NCBI GenBank assembly: GCA_029204225.1 | Contig: CM055097.1 | Coordinates: 41,024,028 to 41,088,027 of the forward strand | Source of the DNA: Diphasiastrum complanatum | Taxonomy: Eukaryota > Streptophyta > Lycopodiopsida > Lycopodiales > Lycopodiaceae | Direction: 5' to 3' | Length of the DNA: 64,000 nucleotides | Part shown: one piece after another, positions 45,011-58,921 of the stretch | How the letters are laid out: each line of letters begins with the position of its first letter | Numbering within the stretch: the stretch's first letter is position 1 | Translations under genes and position numbers: made by a program | Notes under the pieces: generated by a model | Seen by the model: the letters and a program-made list of their open reading frames with translations, nothing else | Database searches by the model: none | What the model was told of the DNA's origin: nothing

Positions 45011-45132
45011 AATTATAAGAAGTGTCAAAAAATTTGATTTTGGTGTAGAATCCTCTCTAGCATGCTCTAGACTTGATATCTTCACCAAATCATTGATAGA
45101 TCTGATTTCCTCCTTTATAACCTGAAACACAA

Positions 45133-45144
45133 GCTCTGATACCA
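45133..45144 (-). other. Primer-binding site, initiator tRNA-Met
   Basis: Minus strand TGGTATCAGAGC abutting the LTR start at 45,145. Confidence 0.88.
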
Positions 45145-45794
45145 TGTGAAAGATTTCAGATCCTTAAGATCCAATCTACTTGAATGATCTTTGGTTAGAA
45201 AGAGAAATACACTATCAATTTCACCAATGTAGAAAAATCAATATCTACACACAATTTGAGATGCAAACACTAATAGAACTTGATCAAACTTGAATGAAAT
45301 GATTATGTATTGTTGATGTCCGTACAAAACCAGCAAGCTACTGTATTTCACACGTGTGGATCCAAAAATAGCAAATATAGATCATTCTACACATAGAATT
45401 GCAAGCAATCACCAAGATAGTGCACCAATGGATAGTAGAACCCAAGAGAACCATGTATAAGCATGAAATGAGATAGAGAAGAGAGAAGATGACTCTCTCC
45501 ACGAGTTACATCCTTTTATAGCAGGTCCAAACCCTATTTGGCCACTTGGCTTTCCCACCAAAATGCTAACCCTACCAATTTTGGGTCTAGATTCGATGTA
45601 CCCAACTTATTCAAATTGAATCTACTCAAACTCGCATTCTATCTTTCCCACACTTTCAAAAAGTGTTTATTCAAATGAAATTTAGATTAATGAACTTTGA
45701 AAAGTCAACCTCTAAGTCTAAAACAAGTTTTGGCCTCAATATGCCAAATATGCAAATATTGCAAAATGTGATGAAACTAGTTGAATCTTTCACA
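45145..45794 (-). mobile_element. Copia LTR, 650 bp, with primer site
   Basis: Perfect 11-bp inverted termini TGTGAAAGATT ... AATCTTTCACA. TATA-like CTATAAAAGGA on the minus strand at 45,521-45,511. A CACACGTGTG palindrome (45,347-45,360) lies about 160 bp downstream of it. The first 67 bp (U3 end, 45,728-45,794) recur almost exactly at 63,934-64,000 on the plus strand. No gag or pol follows the primer site, and no partner LTR is in the window. Confidence 0.85.
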
Positions 45795-46651
<857 letters not shown>

Positions 46652-46744
46652 TTACAAAACAGACCCTTTCAAGTTTTATTACATTAATAATTTTAATAAT
46701 TTAGATGACGTGTAATTTTGTGGAGGCAAAGAATTCTAAAATTC

Positions 46745-47561
46745 CTAAGGGCTAGTCTTGGTAAGACCACATAGTATTGCCTTTTGCAAAGCCAAAAATT
46801 CAATTTTAACATTCACTTTGCAATCTATAAAGCAACTTAAAAGAGTCTTAAGTTTATAAAAGTGGGAATTTGAAATACCAAAATCTTGAGATGACTTATT
46901 TTCTAAAATATAGAGCAACCGCAAAAGAGTTCTTAGGATTGTGTCTATTAAACATATCAAGTGGGAACTTACCCAAAGACATGACACGATCCAAATAAAG
47001 TAACTTCCTTTTGTAATTTCTATAAGCAAACATTCTAAAGACAACATTACTAGGGGGCAAGAAGTTAGGAGGATTAAAAGTAGGACAAGAAGAAGGGGAG
47101 GAGATGTGGTCACAACTTGTGAAATGTAGCAATCTTGTGGAAGGGGTAGATGATGTGATATAGGTTTCCAAACTTTCAGACCATTGCAAATGTATGTATA
47201 ATGTTTTTAGGTTCAAAGTGGGCTCTCCACAACATGGACGTTTTTTTGGCAAAGTTTATACTCTTTCATAACTTGGACTTACCTTCAAGATTATAGATTC
47301 TAGGAAAAAAGGAGTGAAAATTTGTCATCAACAAAAAAGTTCACAAAGCCATGCTGCTTTGAAATACTCTTTAGAATTAGAAAAGTTTCCACCAATGTGC
47401 TCAATGGGAAAGACCCGAAAAGACTCAAAACCACATTGAGCTATAGCAATATACAAAGGTTTTAACTCTTCTTTAAGAAACTCGGAGATATGCACTCTTG
47501 TAGCTTCTTGAACATGTTCTTGAAAACGTACAAAGGGAGACCGATAAGTTGGCCAACACAT
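46745..47561 (-). other. Unassigned coding-like debris
   Basis: Minus-strand ORFs 47,561-47,328 (ELKPLYIAIAQCGFESFRVF; FSNSKEYFKAAWLCELF) and 47,252-46,745 have protein-like composition and can be linked only through frameshifts. No domain is recognised; an old transposon remnant is the likeliest explanation. Confidence 0.3.
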
Positions 47562-47666
47562 ATCATATTACTTCTTCATATGTTATAAATGACATAGATT
47601 ACTTGGGTGGTATGGATTGGTGGGCTAAGAGGCATAGACGAATGTGCATGTTTTATTTTTATGTCG

Positions 47667-47766
47667 CCGCTTGTAAGTACTCATTATACGAATACCATAT
47701 TAGAATTTTGAATCTCCCGCTTGTAAGTACTCATTATACGAATACCATATTAGAATTTTGAATCTC
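47667..47766. repeat. Exact tandem duplication of 50 bp
   Basis: ccgcttgtaagtactcatta... ending gaatctcc is present twice head to tail with no visible mismatch. Confidence 0.93.
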
Positions 47767-48777
47767 CTTAGACGTCTGCCAAAAAAGGGGTAAAGAGATG
47801 GAAGAGCAAACCTCTAAAGTGTTAATAGTAGGAGAGCCAAAGATTATATTTTTAGTAGTCAGGCAAAAGTTTAAGGCCAGGCCCCTCCTGAAGGCTATTA
47901 ATCCGAGGTCAAAATTAGAGATGACCATGCCCTTTGTTTATTCATAAGGGCCATTGTAAAGTGGTGAGGTACTTAAATATGTCTGCATGTTACGCTTGAA
48001 AGATTATTGACAATAGCATGCAATCTAGTGCCCGCGACTTCTTGAAGTAACACTACTTGACTCCCTCTCACACTGAAAGTCTTTCACAAATCTAACCAAA
48101 AAGCCATTGATCCTAAAAGCACCCAAAGAAAGGAAACTTCATTAACATAGTGAGACAAAGTTAATTGGACCATGAGAGAGTCCATCACAAATTTTTTGGA
48201 AAAGACTTTAAAGAATCCGCATAAATGACTCTTGGTGGTAAATTGGTGGTAAATTACAAGAACCACCAATGAGCAAGATGTACAATATTCTTTACAAGAG
48301 GCAAGAATTATCATAAAACTTCCTTTATGACTTTGATACCATCAAGAACAAGAACCTGAACATTGAAAAATATTAAAATAGTTATCTAATGAAGCAATAT
48401 AACGGATTTCGGGTGACCGAAAGAGTAGCCTTAAACCCTTGCATCTCAATAGACTTAACTCTACCTACTTCACCTTCACAGCTCTCCACTCCGAAATTGG
48501 TGTATCCAGGCATCCCGTTTGACTAACTCTTAAGAATTTGGTAATATAGTAACTATAAATGGCTATATAAATTACTTCTCCTGGCTCATTTAACCCAACA
48601 AAATCATCAGTTTCCATATGTGTCTCGAAATTTTCTAGTATCAGCTGGTGGGTTTAAGTCTTGCATTGTCGTATACAAAATTAATGCTATTGAACAGGTG
48701 AGCTTCATTCATTTGCTCAAAACTCCTCGCTGATAAGATCCTGGAAAACGCGTGTCAAAACCTCGACTGAGAATACT
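47767..48777. other. Downstream flank of the dehydratase gene
   Basis: No supported gene. The right part should contain the 3' untranslated region of the minus-strand dehydratase transcript. Confidence 0.45.
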
Positions 48778-51700
48778 CTATTCATCAGTTACACACCCTT
48801 CGGATGCAGATTTCACATTTTTTATGTACTGCAAAAGCAGAGTGTAAATACAGCATCAGATAAACCCAAAAGATCTAGGCTTCTTTGAGAGACATACTTG
48901 AACTTACAATTACGACTTGATTTTTAGTTTAGATCGCAAAAAACAACATTGCAAAAGCTTTATGTCCTATCACAAAAAACTGTAAGTGCATGTCCTCTTG
49001 AAGTTCAATGCTGTTGGGCTGATTTCACATCCTGGACAAGAATCAATCAGCTATTACCTTATATAATGTGCCCCTGGATGCCTTGAGAGGGGGCGGTCTC
49101 CATTTGCTTTTCCTTGAAGCAAGTTCCTCATCTGTGACCAAGAGATTGATTGCATGCTTCTCTACATCAATTGTGATAAGATCCCCATCCTCAACCAGAG
49201 CTATTGGGCCTCCAACCTGATCACATGTCCAACAAAACCAAAGAAAAGTATCCATTGAGGTATCCCCTGTGGAAAGCAAAAAACCAAGAGGAGCACGAAT
49301 ATCTAAATTCACATGATGCAGAAAACTGGTTACTGAAACGGTAAGATACATAGAAACAAGATAATGCTATTCGTGCCTGGGCCTCGGGAGAAATGTGGCC
49401 AACCACAAAGCCATGAGAACCGCCCGAGAAACGACCATCTGTTAATAGAGCAACAACCTGCAAAAGAATGCAGAATGCTTTACCTTATATTTGAGGAGCA
49501 TTTGATTACACTCATTCAAATAGACACGAGAACGACTAAAGCTAAGGGCAGAAGCTACATCAAAATGTCTTATGAACAAATCGACATTTAGAAACAAAAA
49601 ATAGTTGTTTTGATGAGATAACATGCAAACTGATGCAACCTTTTTCTTTCTTCAAGCTAGACATAACTATTCAGAAGACAAGTATAAGAATGCTATGCAA
49701 CTATGTAAACAAAAAGAACGATTCAAGAATGTGATATTTGAACTCTTACATATTTTTTATAGCCCCTGTCAAGTATTTCCCTTCAAATTTCCATCACACA
49801 AGCCCACACTGAGAACAGAGATAGTCTAGACTCGCGACAAGGTCCTCTTAGGCAATGCATTGGAGAGCAAGACATACCTTTCCAAGACCAGCACCCATGA
49901 TCGCACTTGTGGGTGTAAGCATCTCTGGCATGCCAGGACCACCTTTTGGGCCTTCACCCCTTATAATTATGACCCTTCCCTAAGCAATAACATTATAGGA
50001 GAAGATCGGTGAACTAGTAAAAGCTTTTGATCCCAAATTAATGGCACAAAAATTAGAACATCGCCAATTTGAACTAAAATTACCTGATACATGCTTTCAC
50101 TATTCTTTCAAATTCATTATGAGCACAGTCAGCAAACAATGGTTAATGACACTTAATATGATAGATTTTCTAATCAACAAAAATAAATTTAACTGCATAC
50201 TTTCGCCCTCTGTTTCTCTCAATCTACTGAAATTTCTGTATACATGTTTCCATATTATTGCACTCTGTACTACACAGCTTCAAGGCTTTCTCGTGATCTA
50301 GCAGTCTAAGTTGAAAGGCTAAGACTTAAACACCTAGTCAATTTATGCACAAATAGAGCAGATGGTTCAAAATTTCTCTTCTCCACTTTAGTTCCTCTGG
50401 AAAACTATGAGGCCCAAGAAAAGGGAGATGAAAAGGGGACTCAGTGACAATTACAAAGAGCTAAACACACTTGAGTAAAACATAACATCTGGCAAGGACT
50501 CATAGACCTACCTTGAAACTTTCGGGATTTTCTGACAATGCAGCCAACATGGCTTCTTCCCCTTCAAAAACTCGTGCTAAACCTGAATAAGGGAAAAAAG
50601 ATTTCAGTTTAAAAAATGAACAAACTTATTTTGTTAAACAGTTGATACTGCCTCATCAATCTTTAAAGCTTACCATAACACCAGCCAAATAATTTATCAC
50701 AAGCCACTGAAGCACAAACAATCAATACACGGAGCCTGCCTAGCATCAAATGGAAGCTGATTGGTGCTACTGGAATTACCAGAAAAATAAAGACCTTCCT
50801 TTCCTGTTATCTTTGCAACTGATCCCTCTGGAGCAAGATTTCCATACAGGATTTGGATATGACCACTGCTTTTTATTGCATTCTCAATAGGGAATATGAT
50901 GTTCTGAATTCAGAAATCAGCAAAAACTACCTTCATTACCAAATTCTCTGAGATTTGATCACTGAGACCTCAGATAGGAAACCTCCAAGACTAGAACGAA
51001 CAACAATGTCTCAACCACTTGACAGAGATGAACTTACAAGCAGCAGGAACTGCAAAAATTGCACAATAAACTTGGTAGTTTTATGCTCTTTAACTGATTA
51101 AATGGTAACATTGTCAAAAAGTTAAGTTATTCTATCTTTGCTGCAGCTCAAATTTCTGTTTTGGAATCAACGCCACACCTGGCCTTCAGCTAAAGGAGGG
51201 CATGTACTGAGGTTCTCACTTAGAGTCTTTCCAGTCACTGAAAAAGAAACCGATGTGAACTTAAAATGAAAAGTGATGTAATGTGTAACTTGATCATGAT
51301 AAATTTGCTGTTTCCAGAATAACAAATTCTCCATTATGTCATTGTCCATTACGACCAAATGGGAGGATTCATACACTACCTACAAACTAACGACTAAAAT
51401 GGTTCCATCATGGATCATAGATCAGATATGCATATCTTACCAGTAATACAATCTCCATGAATTAAGTCTTTTTCCAAAAGATACGAAAGGACGGCTGGTG
51501 TTCCTCCAACCTGATTCACAATTACATCTGTAAAGATTATCTACCATTCAAAAACTTTACATTGGAACATTTTATCAACTTCACAACCCGTAAATTGAAA
51601 GCCCACAACTTCATTAATTATTAAAATACCTTGTGAAGATCTTCCATCACATACTTCCCACTAGGTTTCAGATCTGCAATGAAAGGCACCTTGTCACTCA

Positions 51701-54700
51701 CAACCTGAAAATCATCTAACGTCAAGTCCACGCCCACAGATCTGCGGAAGAAGAATGCAGCGGACTTTTATTATGAAAATATTACTTGCAGAAGTGCCAT
51801 TAGCACTGCAAAGAATCAAGCATATTAAGTCCTGATAATCACAAAACAAGTTGCAAGTGATATTTTAGTTTCTGTTGCAAGAGCTGAACTGCCTTGATGT
51901 CTCATCTACTAAGCAGGTAAAAGTTCTAATAGGGAGGAGTAAAATGAAAACTGACCCTTTTACATCTGGACCATATTATCCTAAAGATTATATAGCACTA
52001 ATGTCTCTTTGAAAGCTTTGTGAATTTGATCAAACAGCCCTATCTGATAAAATTTACTCAGGCCTTTGCTAATAGTGTACCCCTCACCGTGCAATGGCTA
52101 TAAGATGCAACACTGCATTGGTTGAACCTCCAAGAGCCATGACAATGACCATAGCATTGTAAAGCGATCTCTTTGTTATGATATCCCTTGGCTTGAGATC
52201 TATTTTTAACAGCTCTAACACGTAACTTCCAGCCAAACGACACTCGTCCAATTTCAGAGGATCTTCAGCTGGAATGGAAGAGCTGCCATACAATGAAAGA
52301 GTCAAAATTCTCCAACAAAACAAAAACCCTGTAAATCATAACATATGTCCTCAAAACAAAAAGCCACTAGATTGCATCATATACTTTAAACTCCTCTATA
52401 TACCTAAGGAAAAAGCGCAATATTTGCCCATACGAAAATACCAACCTGTAAGGAAGGCTCATGCCAAGAGCTTCAATTGCACACGCCATTGTATTTGCTG
52501 TGTACATGCCCCCACAGGCGCCAGCTCCAGGGCAAGAATTCCGAAGAATATTAAGACGATCCTCCTCCATCAATGAGCCACTTACATATTCACCATAGCT
52601 CTGCTCATCAAAACCCCAGTCAATTTTGCTCTATAGGAAACTTATTACCACATGTTGCTTATTAGTTACATGATCAAAGTTCAAACATTCTGCTTGCTTT
52701 CATTTGGTTATAGGTATGACTGCAGAAAAGAGCTACGGAATTGGGCAGCATTCATAATAAAATAAACTCCGGATCAGCTTACGTCACAATTAACACAAAT
52801 ATTAGCATCTGCCAACTTGTAGTGATCCGCTTTTACCTGGAATGCTGAGACTATATCAACGATGTGATTGTTGAATCTTCCTGGCTGGAACATGTTCAGA
52901 AGAGAGATTAGCAGACTGCTTACTAGATCAGAATGACAATTACAAACAGCAGCTGCTATAAAAGCTAAATAAATGCACCAGCACTAGTCTCAATACTTGA
53001 AAGCATTCCAACATGGCAAGTTGCATACCATCCATATAATGTGCCCCCTCGTACGTTCCACATCAAACTTGGTTTGCATTCAAGGGTCTGGGAAGTACCA
53101 ACAGGAGCTCCCATGAATGAAATGTTAAAATTTCACAATTCTAGCTTGACCAATTTTGGTCATAATGCTTGTAAATTGTATTATGGTCATGTTGTGGCTT
53201 GTCACACGTGCCAAATAGCATAGGAAACTCTTTGTAAGTCTTATTCTTAACCTGGCATAGGAGTGGCACTTTTGAAATAAGGCCAAAGAGTGCTTAGATA
53301 GGGTAGAGAGAAAATAGGACCCAAAAATAGCATGTTTTTCATTGTTTTGGGATCTCAAGATCTTGACCCCTAATTAGGGTGGATCAAGTGGATATTTAGG
53401 TTAGATGTTAGGGTTAGGTTATGTTGAATGCATAGAAGCCCTAATATGCTCAGATCCGAGCTCTACATGTATACATATGTGATGGGATTTCCATCCAATA
53501 ATGAGCAAAATCGAGATTTTTCTTCTTCACTAGTTTGAGTCTATGATTTGATTGATAAATGCTATTGGCATATGATTTTTTATGATCATTGAATGAGTTT
53601 ATAGTTGCAGGTACACTACACAGGCATAAGCAGGCACATTCACACGTGTGAAGAGTTTTGGAGCAAATTCATGGAGTTCAAGCCAAGATAAGCTAGGAAT
53701 CAATGCATTGATTTGTAATCTAGCTTCTAGATCTTGTTTAGATCTTAATTAGGTGCTTTCTCCATCCCTCGAGCAAGCCAAAGAAGGATAAGTCAAAGAT
53801 CAAGTGCTACTTTTGTAGCAAGACGGGGCACTATGCCTCGGAGTGCTTCAAGAGGAAGCAAGCTCAAAGTCAAGCAAACCTAGGCCAAGAGGAAGAGGAG
53901 AGATTTCATGAAGATTCACTCATGATGTCAAGTTTCTCATCTTCAAGCATAAGAGGTGAAGACCCTTGGTGGATAGATATTGGGGCTAGCACCCACATGA
54001 CAAATAAGAGGGAGTATTTTTCAACCTTATCCACCTATGATGGACCTATCAAGTCAATTTTTACAGCAAATGATTATGCTTGTAATGTAGAAGGCATAGG
54101 ATCCATACCTATATGCTTGGGATCTTCAAGGAAGATCAAGATAGATAAAGTACTTTACATTCCTAGCATCACTAAGAGCTTACTTAGTGTAGGCCAATTG
54201 CTTGACAATGGTTTGTTTGTGGAGTTCTCTACTAATGTACGCAACATCAAGAGGAATGGGAAGATCATAGCAAGAGGAAGAAGGTTTGGGAGGTTGTTTA
54301 AGCTTGATATTTTTGTTGATCCTAACCAATTTGTGATGGTTGCCAAGGAAGACAAAATCGCCATACATGATCTGAGTCACACAATATATGCTACTTTTGG
54401 TGAAGACAGAAAGTAGCTTCCTTTTAAGGTTTTGGGTTACATTTTTGTGAATGATGGCTAATTGTTGAGCTTTTTGGCAAGCTTAGGGTCGTCTAATTGT
54501 AGATGTGCGTTCTTGCATCCTTGGAATTTGGGAGTTAGCCTTCTGTTTAGTTTTTAACGTGATTTCATCTGCCTTAGCTATGTTGGTCAAAGGTAGAGGT
54601 ATGTAGGCAGAAGTTGAGTTGCTAGACCAAAATGAGACCCCCTTTACTGGATCTGAATTATCAAAGTGCCAGTCGTTGTAATGCAGGCTAACATAGTTGA

Positions 54701-57267
54701 GCACACCCATTAGAGTTAGTATCATTTGTTGGGGTTTACATGGGTTGCTGCTGATATTCATCCGCCATGATGAAGCAACCGTATGTAACCCTTCCTGGCT
54801 AGCAGTCATTGCTCCTTTGTTGACATGTCCACCTCCAGTAACAAGGTGGCACATAAGGCCTCCATGGTGAATGTCCTGAAATATTCATTGCAAGCGGATG
54901 TACCTACAACAGTGGCTCTGAACGTACTATGTTACTGACTACTCACACATGTAGAAACTGTATTCTACCTCTTTCCTCTAGGCCCTAGCATCTAGCGAAG
55001 TTTTTCACAACATGTGCTAAGGGTTATAACTTTGTCCACCATAAAGACCATCTCAAAACAAGAAGTGAAATTTAGGTACCGCATTACAAAAACGATGCCA
55101 CTATTATCATATCGTTGACTAATTCCTCTGTAAGATGACTACAACATGCCTTTATTTCTTAGCAACACCCACCAATAAGCATGCTTCCAAGTAGCATTGC
55201 GAAAGAAAAGAAAACCACAACAAAGACAAAATGTATCTTTTGTAGAAAACTCACATAATCCTGAAAAAATTTAATAAAAATGGTTTTTTTCTGCGGTTAG
55301 TCAAGTGGTATGTCAGATAGCTCAAACTTCACCTTGATCGTCCCTCCATAGACCATGATACTAGGTCGGTTCAGTCGGCCCATGGCAATAATTGTTCCTG
55401 GCATCTGCAGGATAAATAGAAGGGAAAGATATGAGAACATTGATTTTGGAATCCATACAACAAATGTGACATTCACGCATTTCCTGAATGACATTATTTT
55501 AGAAACACGTTTCTTTAAAGTACTAGTTTAACTGTAATCAACAGGATTTCACAATCTCTTTGTTATCAATGTCTTAGCACTGATTAGGGAAGTTTTGCAG
55601 ATCATTTGAAGACTTGAATGTTTTGTGCTGCAAAATAGTACTTTGTTAGGAGAGAAATGCCTGCTATGTTTCCAAAATACTTTCTTGCCTTAATGAAGTA
55701 GAGGATCGTGATAGTGGGTAAGTGACACAGTGAAGCTAAGAGAGAGTCATAGAGAAATTTGTGAAAGTGATTGATATTTCTCTTATCTTATTAGAAATCG
55801 AACACAGCCATGTTTGGTGGTAGATATCCTTCACAATTAGAACAGATCCAGCAGCAACAGATGCCCAAAAGCAAAACCAAGCAGATGATTAAAAACAAGG
55901 CTGAAGAAACCCAAATCTGCAGTTGAGTGGGAAAAGAGAAAAGAGATCTTTCATAAGAAGCTTTGGAACAGGACCAATGTTTCCCAACTTTTAAGAATCT
56001 ACCTTTTCAGAATCTATATCTATTTGTGAAATTAGAATATATCCAATTTCACGGATCTAATTTGAGAAATCAGTGATGTCATAGGATAAAGCTTAGAAAC
56101 AATATGCGTGCAACCAAAACAGTCAAAGGATCTATATTGGAACAAGAATATAAAATTCAATAAACAGAAAATCTTAGCCAAACATCATTGCTTATGTCTC
56201 ATAAGTACCCAAGCTTTGCTAACTGGGTCTCGAAAGAATTCGGATTCTCTTGGGTAGACCCAATGTTGACTTAAAAGCAAATGACAATCAGCAAGATGAA
56301 AAAATAATAATAATCATAATAATTCAAATAAATAAAATAAAAAACAAGGAACATAATTTCTAGACAAGAGTTACAAAGACATAGACAAAACAGAAAACAC
56401 TAGAAACAAAGAAGGCTCCTTAGCTTCCCGCTTTTCAGATTCTGAATAATTGGCTTTTCAGGCGGTTCAGAATCGGGCCCTCCTAGAAAGAATGGGAGAA
56501 TCAGACTTAAGGTTTAGAACCATCTATTTTTTTCATTAATTACAAGAGATTTACTGATGGATAGATCAGGCATTCTCTAGTTTACAGTCACTCTCTAATT
56601 TACAATCGATTTCCGTCATTTAGAATGGGATTCAAGATGATGTAGGAGCTGGATTTTTAAATGAATAGGAGAATCTGGAACCGTCAAACAGAAGCTTACT
56701 CACATTCTTATCACACCCTGGAATAGAAATGTTGGCATCGTACCACTGGCCTCCCATTACAGTTTCTATGCTGTCAGCAATCAGATCACGGGACTGCAAG
56801 CTGTAACACATACCCTCTGTGCCCATAGAAATGGCATCACTCACCCCTACCGTGTTGAAACGAAAGCCTACCATACCAGCTGCTAGCACTCCCTCCTTCA
56901 CAGCCTCAGAAAGCTTGAGCAAATGCATGTTGCATGTATTGCCCTCGTACCAAACCGATGAGATGCCCACCTGAGGCTTCACCAGATCCTCTTCCTTCAA
57001 GCCTGCTCCCAGCAGCACAGCCTGCGATGCTCCCTGCGACTTGGGCTGCGTCACTCTGCTGCTGTACTTGTTGAGCCCAGTAGTAGCAACAGAGCTAGTG
57101 CTGATGGCCGTCTCTGTGACTGCTGACGCTCTTACCACTAGCCCAGCTCGCTGCTGCTGCTGCTGCCTCCATGGGGAAGGGTGAGGAGCGCAGTAATGCT
57201 TAGTGCCAAAGAGAGATAAGCTCTCCGCGCCCCTCCACCATCGCTGATGCAGAAGCGTCGTTGCCAT
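48778..57267 (-). CDS. DHAD: Dihydroxy-acid dehydratase, plastid (14 exons, 620 aa)
   Basis: Dehydrates 2,3-dihydroxy-isovalerate and -methylvalerate in valine/isoleucine (and pantothenate) synthesis. Exons: 57267-56704, 55404-55333, 52884-52837, 52600-52446, 52282-52088, 51741-51630, 51510-51441, 51237-51179, 50903-50780, 50582-50512, 49979-49878, 49457-49377, 49216-49058, 48828-48778; they join in phase to 1,863 nt. All junctions are GT-AG except intron 12 (GC-AG). N-terminal Ser/Arg/Ala-rich segment fits a chloroplast transit peptide. Iron-sulfur Cys112 (EGNTCN), Cys185 (PGCDKN) and Cys257 (CPGAGACGG; Cys251 nearby) are present, as are both family signatures: CDKNMPG across exons 1-2 and [11 protein letters not shown] (527-538). 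C-terminus [10 protein letters not shown]. Length matches plant orthologues (about 600 aa). Intact and very likely functional. Confidence 0.97.
49217..49376 (-). other. GC-AG intron 12 of the dehydratase gene
   Basis: Exon 12 ends GAGGCCCAG and is followed by GCACGA, not GT; exon 13 starts after TGATCAG. The protein join PEAQ|VGGPIA is the conserved one, leaving no alternative GT. GC donors normally have strong flanks; here only the exon-side CAG is good. Confidence 0.85.
53123..54380 (+). mobile_element. Truncated copia insertion in dehydratase intron 2
   Basis: Opposite to gene orientation. Starts with an LTR (TGTTAAAATTTCACAATTCTAG at 53,123) clearly related to the LTR of the full-length copia; contains the palindrome TTCACACGTGTGAA at 53,639-53,652. 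It then jumps, without primer site or gag N-terminus, to the gag zinc knuckle near 53,790. It ends in the protease region at about 54,380 with no RT and no second LTR. Confidence 0.85.
53765..54418 (+). pseudogene. Copia zinc knuckle-protease fragment
   Basis: [24 protein letters not shown] (CCHC knuckle, about 53,800-53,843), then an Asp/Glu linker, [19 protein letters not shown] and [18 protein letters not shown]. The protease keeps the catalytic Asp, but the next residue, normally Ser/Thr, is Ile. Frame open to 54,416, with non-homologous sequence after about 54,375. Confidence 0.85.
54419..55332. other. Remainder of dehydratase intron 2
   Basis: A minus-strand ORF (54,854-54,483, 123 codons, starting [16 protein letters not shown]) has no recognised domain and may be chance or another insertion. 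The rest is AT-rich intron. Confidence 0.4.
55405..56703 (-). other. Dehydratase intron 1
   Basis: About 1.3 kb between GTGAGT donor (56,703) and TCTGCAG acceptor (55,405); AT-rich, no embedded gene seen. Confidence 0.85.
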
Positions 57268-57385
57268 TGCTCCTTTTTTCCTCCTTTCTTCTTCCTTTGC
57301 TGCTGCTGCTGCTGCTTCTGTGTTCCCAGAAAGAGAGAAACCTTTGAGTGTCTATGTGTGTGTGTGTTTTGATTTTAGGTCCTCA

Positions 57386-57394
57386 AAACCCTAA
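57386..57394 (+). promoter_or_regulatory. Telo-box in the dehydratase 5' region
   Basis: AAACCCTAA, extended to aaaccctaaaccc, about 120 bases upstream of the ATG. Telo-boxes are common near start sites of plant housekeeping genes. Confidence 0.6.
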
Positions 57395-57408
57395 ACCCAT
57401 TATGTTGT

Positions 57409-57418
57409 TATATAATAT
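57409..57418 (-). promoter_or_regulatory. TATA-like element of the dehydratase gene
   Basis: Minus strand TATTATATAA about 145 bases upstream of the start codon, just upstream of the telo-box in the gene's direction. A CAG-repeat (57,300-57,318) lies in the leader. Confidence 0.5.
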
Positions 57419-58921
57419 ACATGGTAGGTGTTTAGAGTCAAAATATGTAGAGCTAGCCAAATAAGCTTATATAAACTAGAAGATGGCCTGAGGCTTTGTA
57501 TTTTAGATGTTCCATCCATAAGGAATAAGAGCTAATGGAATTTGTAGGACCAGATGAGTTATTGTCATGGAGGTCCACCAACTCAATCTTAACTATTCAT
57601 TCATATAGAATTTGAGATGAGACATCAACACATTGAGTTCCAAACTTAATATGTTCATATTATTTTGAATCCCTAAAATCTTATAGCCATTATTCTCAGG
57701 AGTAGCGTACTTCCAATTAGCATTGCAATGGAATGCCTGTGACGAAATTAGCCCACTCCTCAGATGTCAAAAAAATATATGGTTTCTTGGATGTGCACAA
57801 TATCCAAAAACTCACTTCACTAGAACATCCTGAACATGCAAGCTCTTGAAATACATGTTTGATAAGATTGGAGGCCCATCTTGGGGGTGCATCCTATTAA
57901 GAAATGATGAGGATGACCAGCAATGAACCACCCATTACTTTTTCTACCAAAAAAAAGATCTTTTTGCCTCATGGGCAGCTATGGACAGATCTAACCTTTT
58001 CCATTATAGATAATGGTTTTGTATGTTGTCCTGGCAGCGGTGGACCACAATAAGTTTTGGTTGATTCTAGTTTTATGTTGTTTGCATACCAGGCAACGAT
58101 TCTTTCATAAGCACCTTTTCTCATTGATACTTACACTCATGATGAATAGCAATGATGTTTTGAACTTATGATGATGGACATTGTCCCCAGCGATGGACAA
58201 CGGGCTCATACAACTTTTTTAATGAAGAAAACTTTGATTTGCCTATATCTCTGATCCAGCAATGGAGTGTTGGAAGCTTATAATCATTTCCGTAACTCTA
58301 AAACATGCTTGTTTTGAGTCTATGTTAATAAGATATACTATTGTGTGGACATCAACCATACACTTTATGCTATATTGGTCTCTCCCACCAATTTAACATG
58401 TCTTTTCAAATGATATACACATCCCGTAGTGATTGTGTAGTATTGGGATACTAAATGATTCACGTATCGTAGTAATGTAGCATTTCTTGTTACTACGGCC
58501 TACCATCACATTCGTTTGAAACCGTTCTATGACAACATTGACTTGAACATTCTTTGTACTTTTTCACGTTTAAAACATACTTATACAAGTATTTGATTCT
58601 TAAGAAAGATGGTTAGATGCTAAATGATAAAAACTATATGTGCGATTGTTTTCCAAAGAAAGCAAACTGCTCGAGGGAAAAGCATGGCATCCTCTCAAGA
58701 AACTACCTCTAAAATCATCCAGGTATGACTTTCCACTACGATTTTTGAGGTATACGCAAACCACATACATCAAAGACATGGTCTTGATTACATGCCTTTA
58801 ATGATATATTATGATCAATGAACAGAGATTGAACACAAACTGAATATAAACTAGTTCTGGGAAAACAAGAACATATTAAGTTCCTTTTTATATCCTATAG
58901 ACCCTAGTAAATCCAAAACCT
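57419..58921. other. Intergenic, nothing recognised
   Basis: AT-rich, no supported ORF, no retroelement motif until the primer site at 58,922. Confidence 0.45.

Noticed and set aside
49043-49216. Dehydratase ending at LYKVIAD inside exon 13
   Set aside because: A donor GTAATAG follows LYK, and an exon at 48,828-48,778 supplies the conserved [16 protein letters not shown] end.
54483-54854. 123-codon ORF in dehydratase intron 2 as a nested host gene
   Set aside because: No domain, no promoter features, and it lies in repeat-disturbed intron; left as unassigned.
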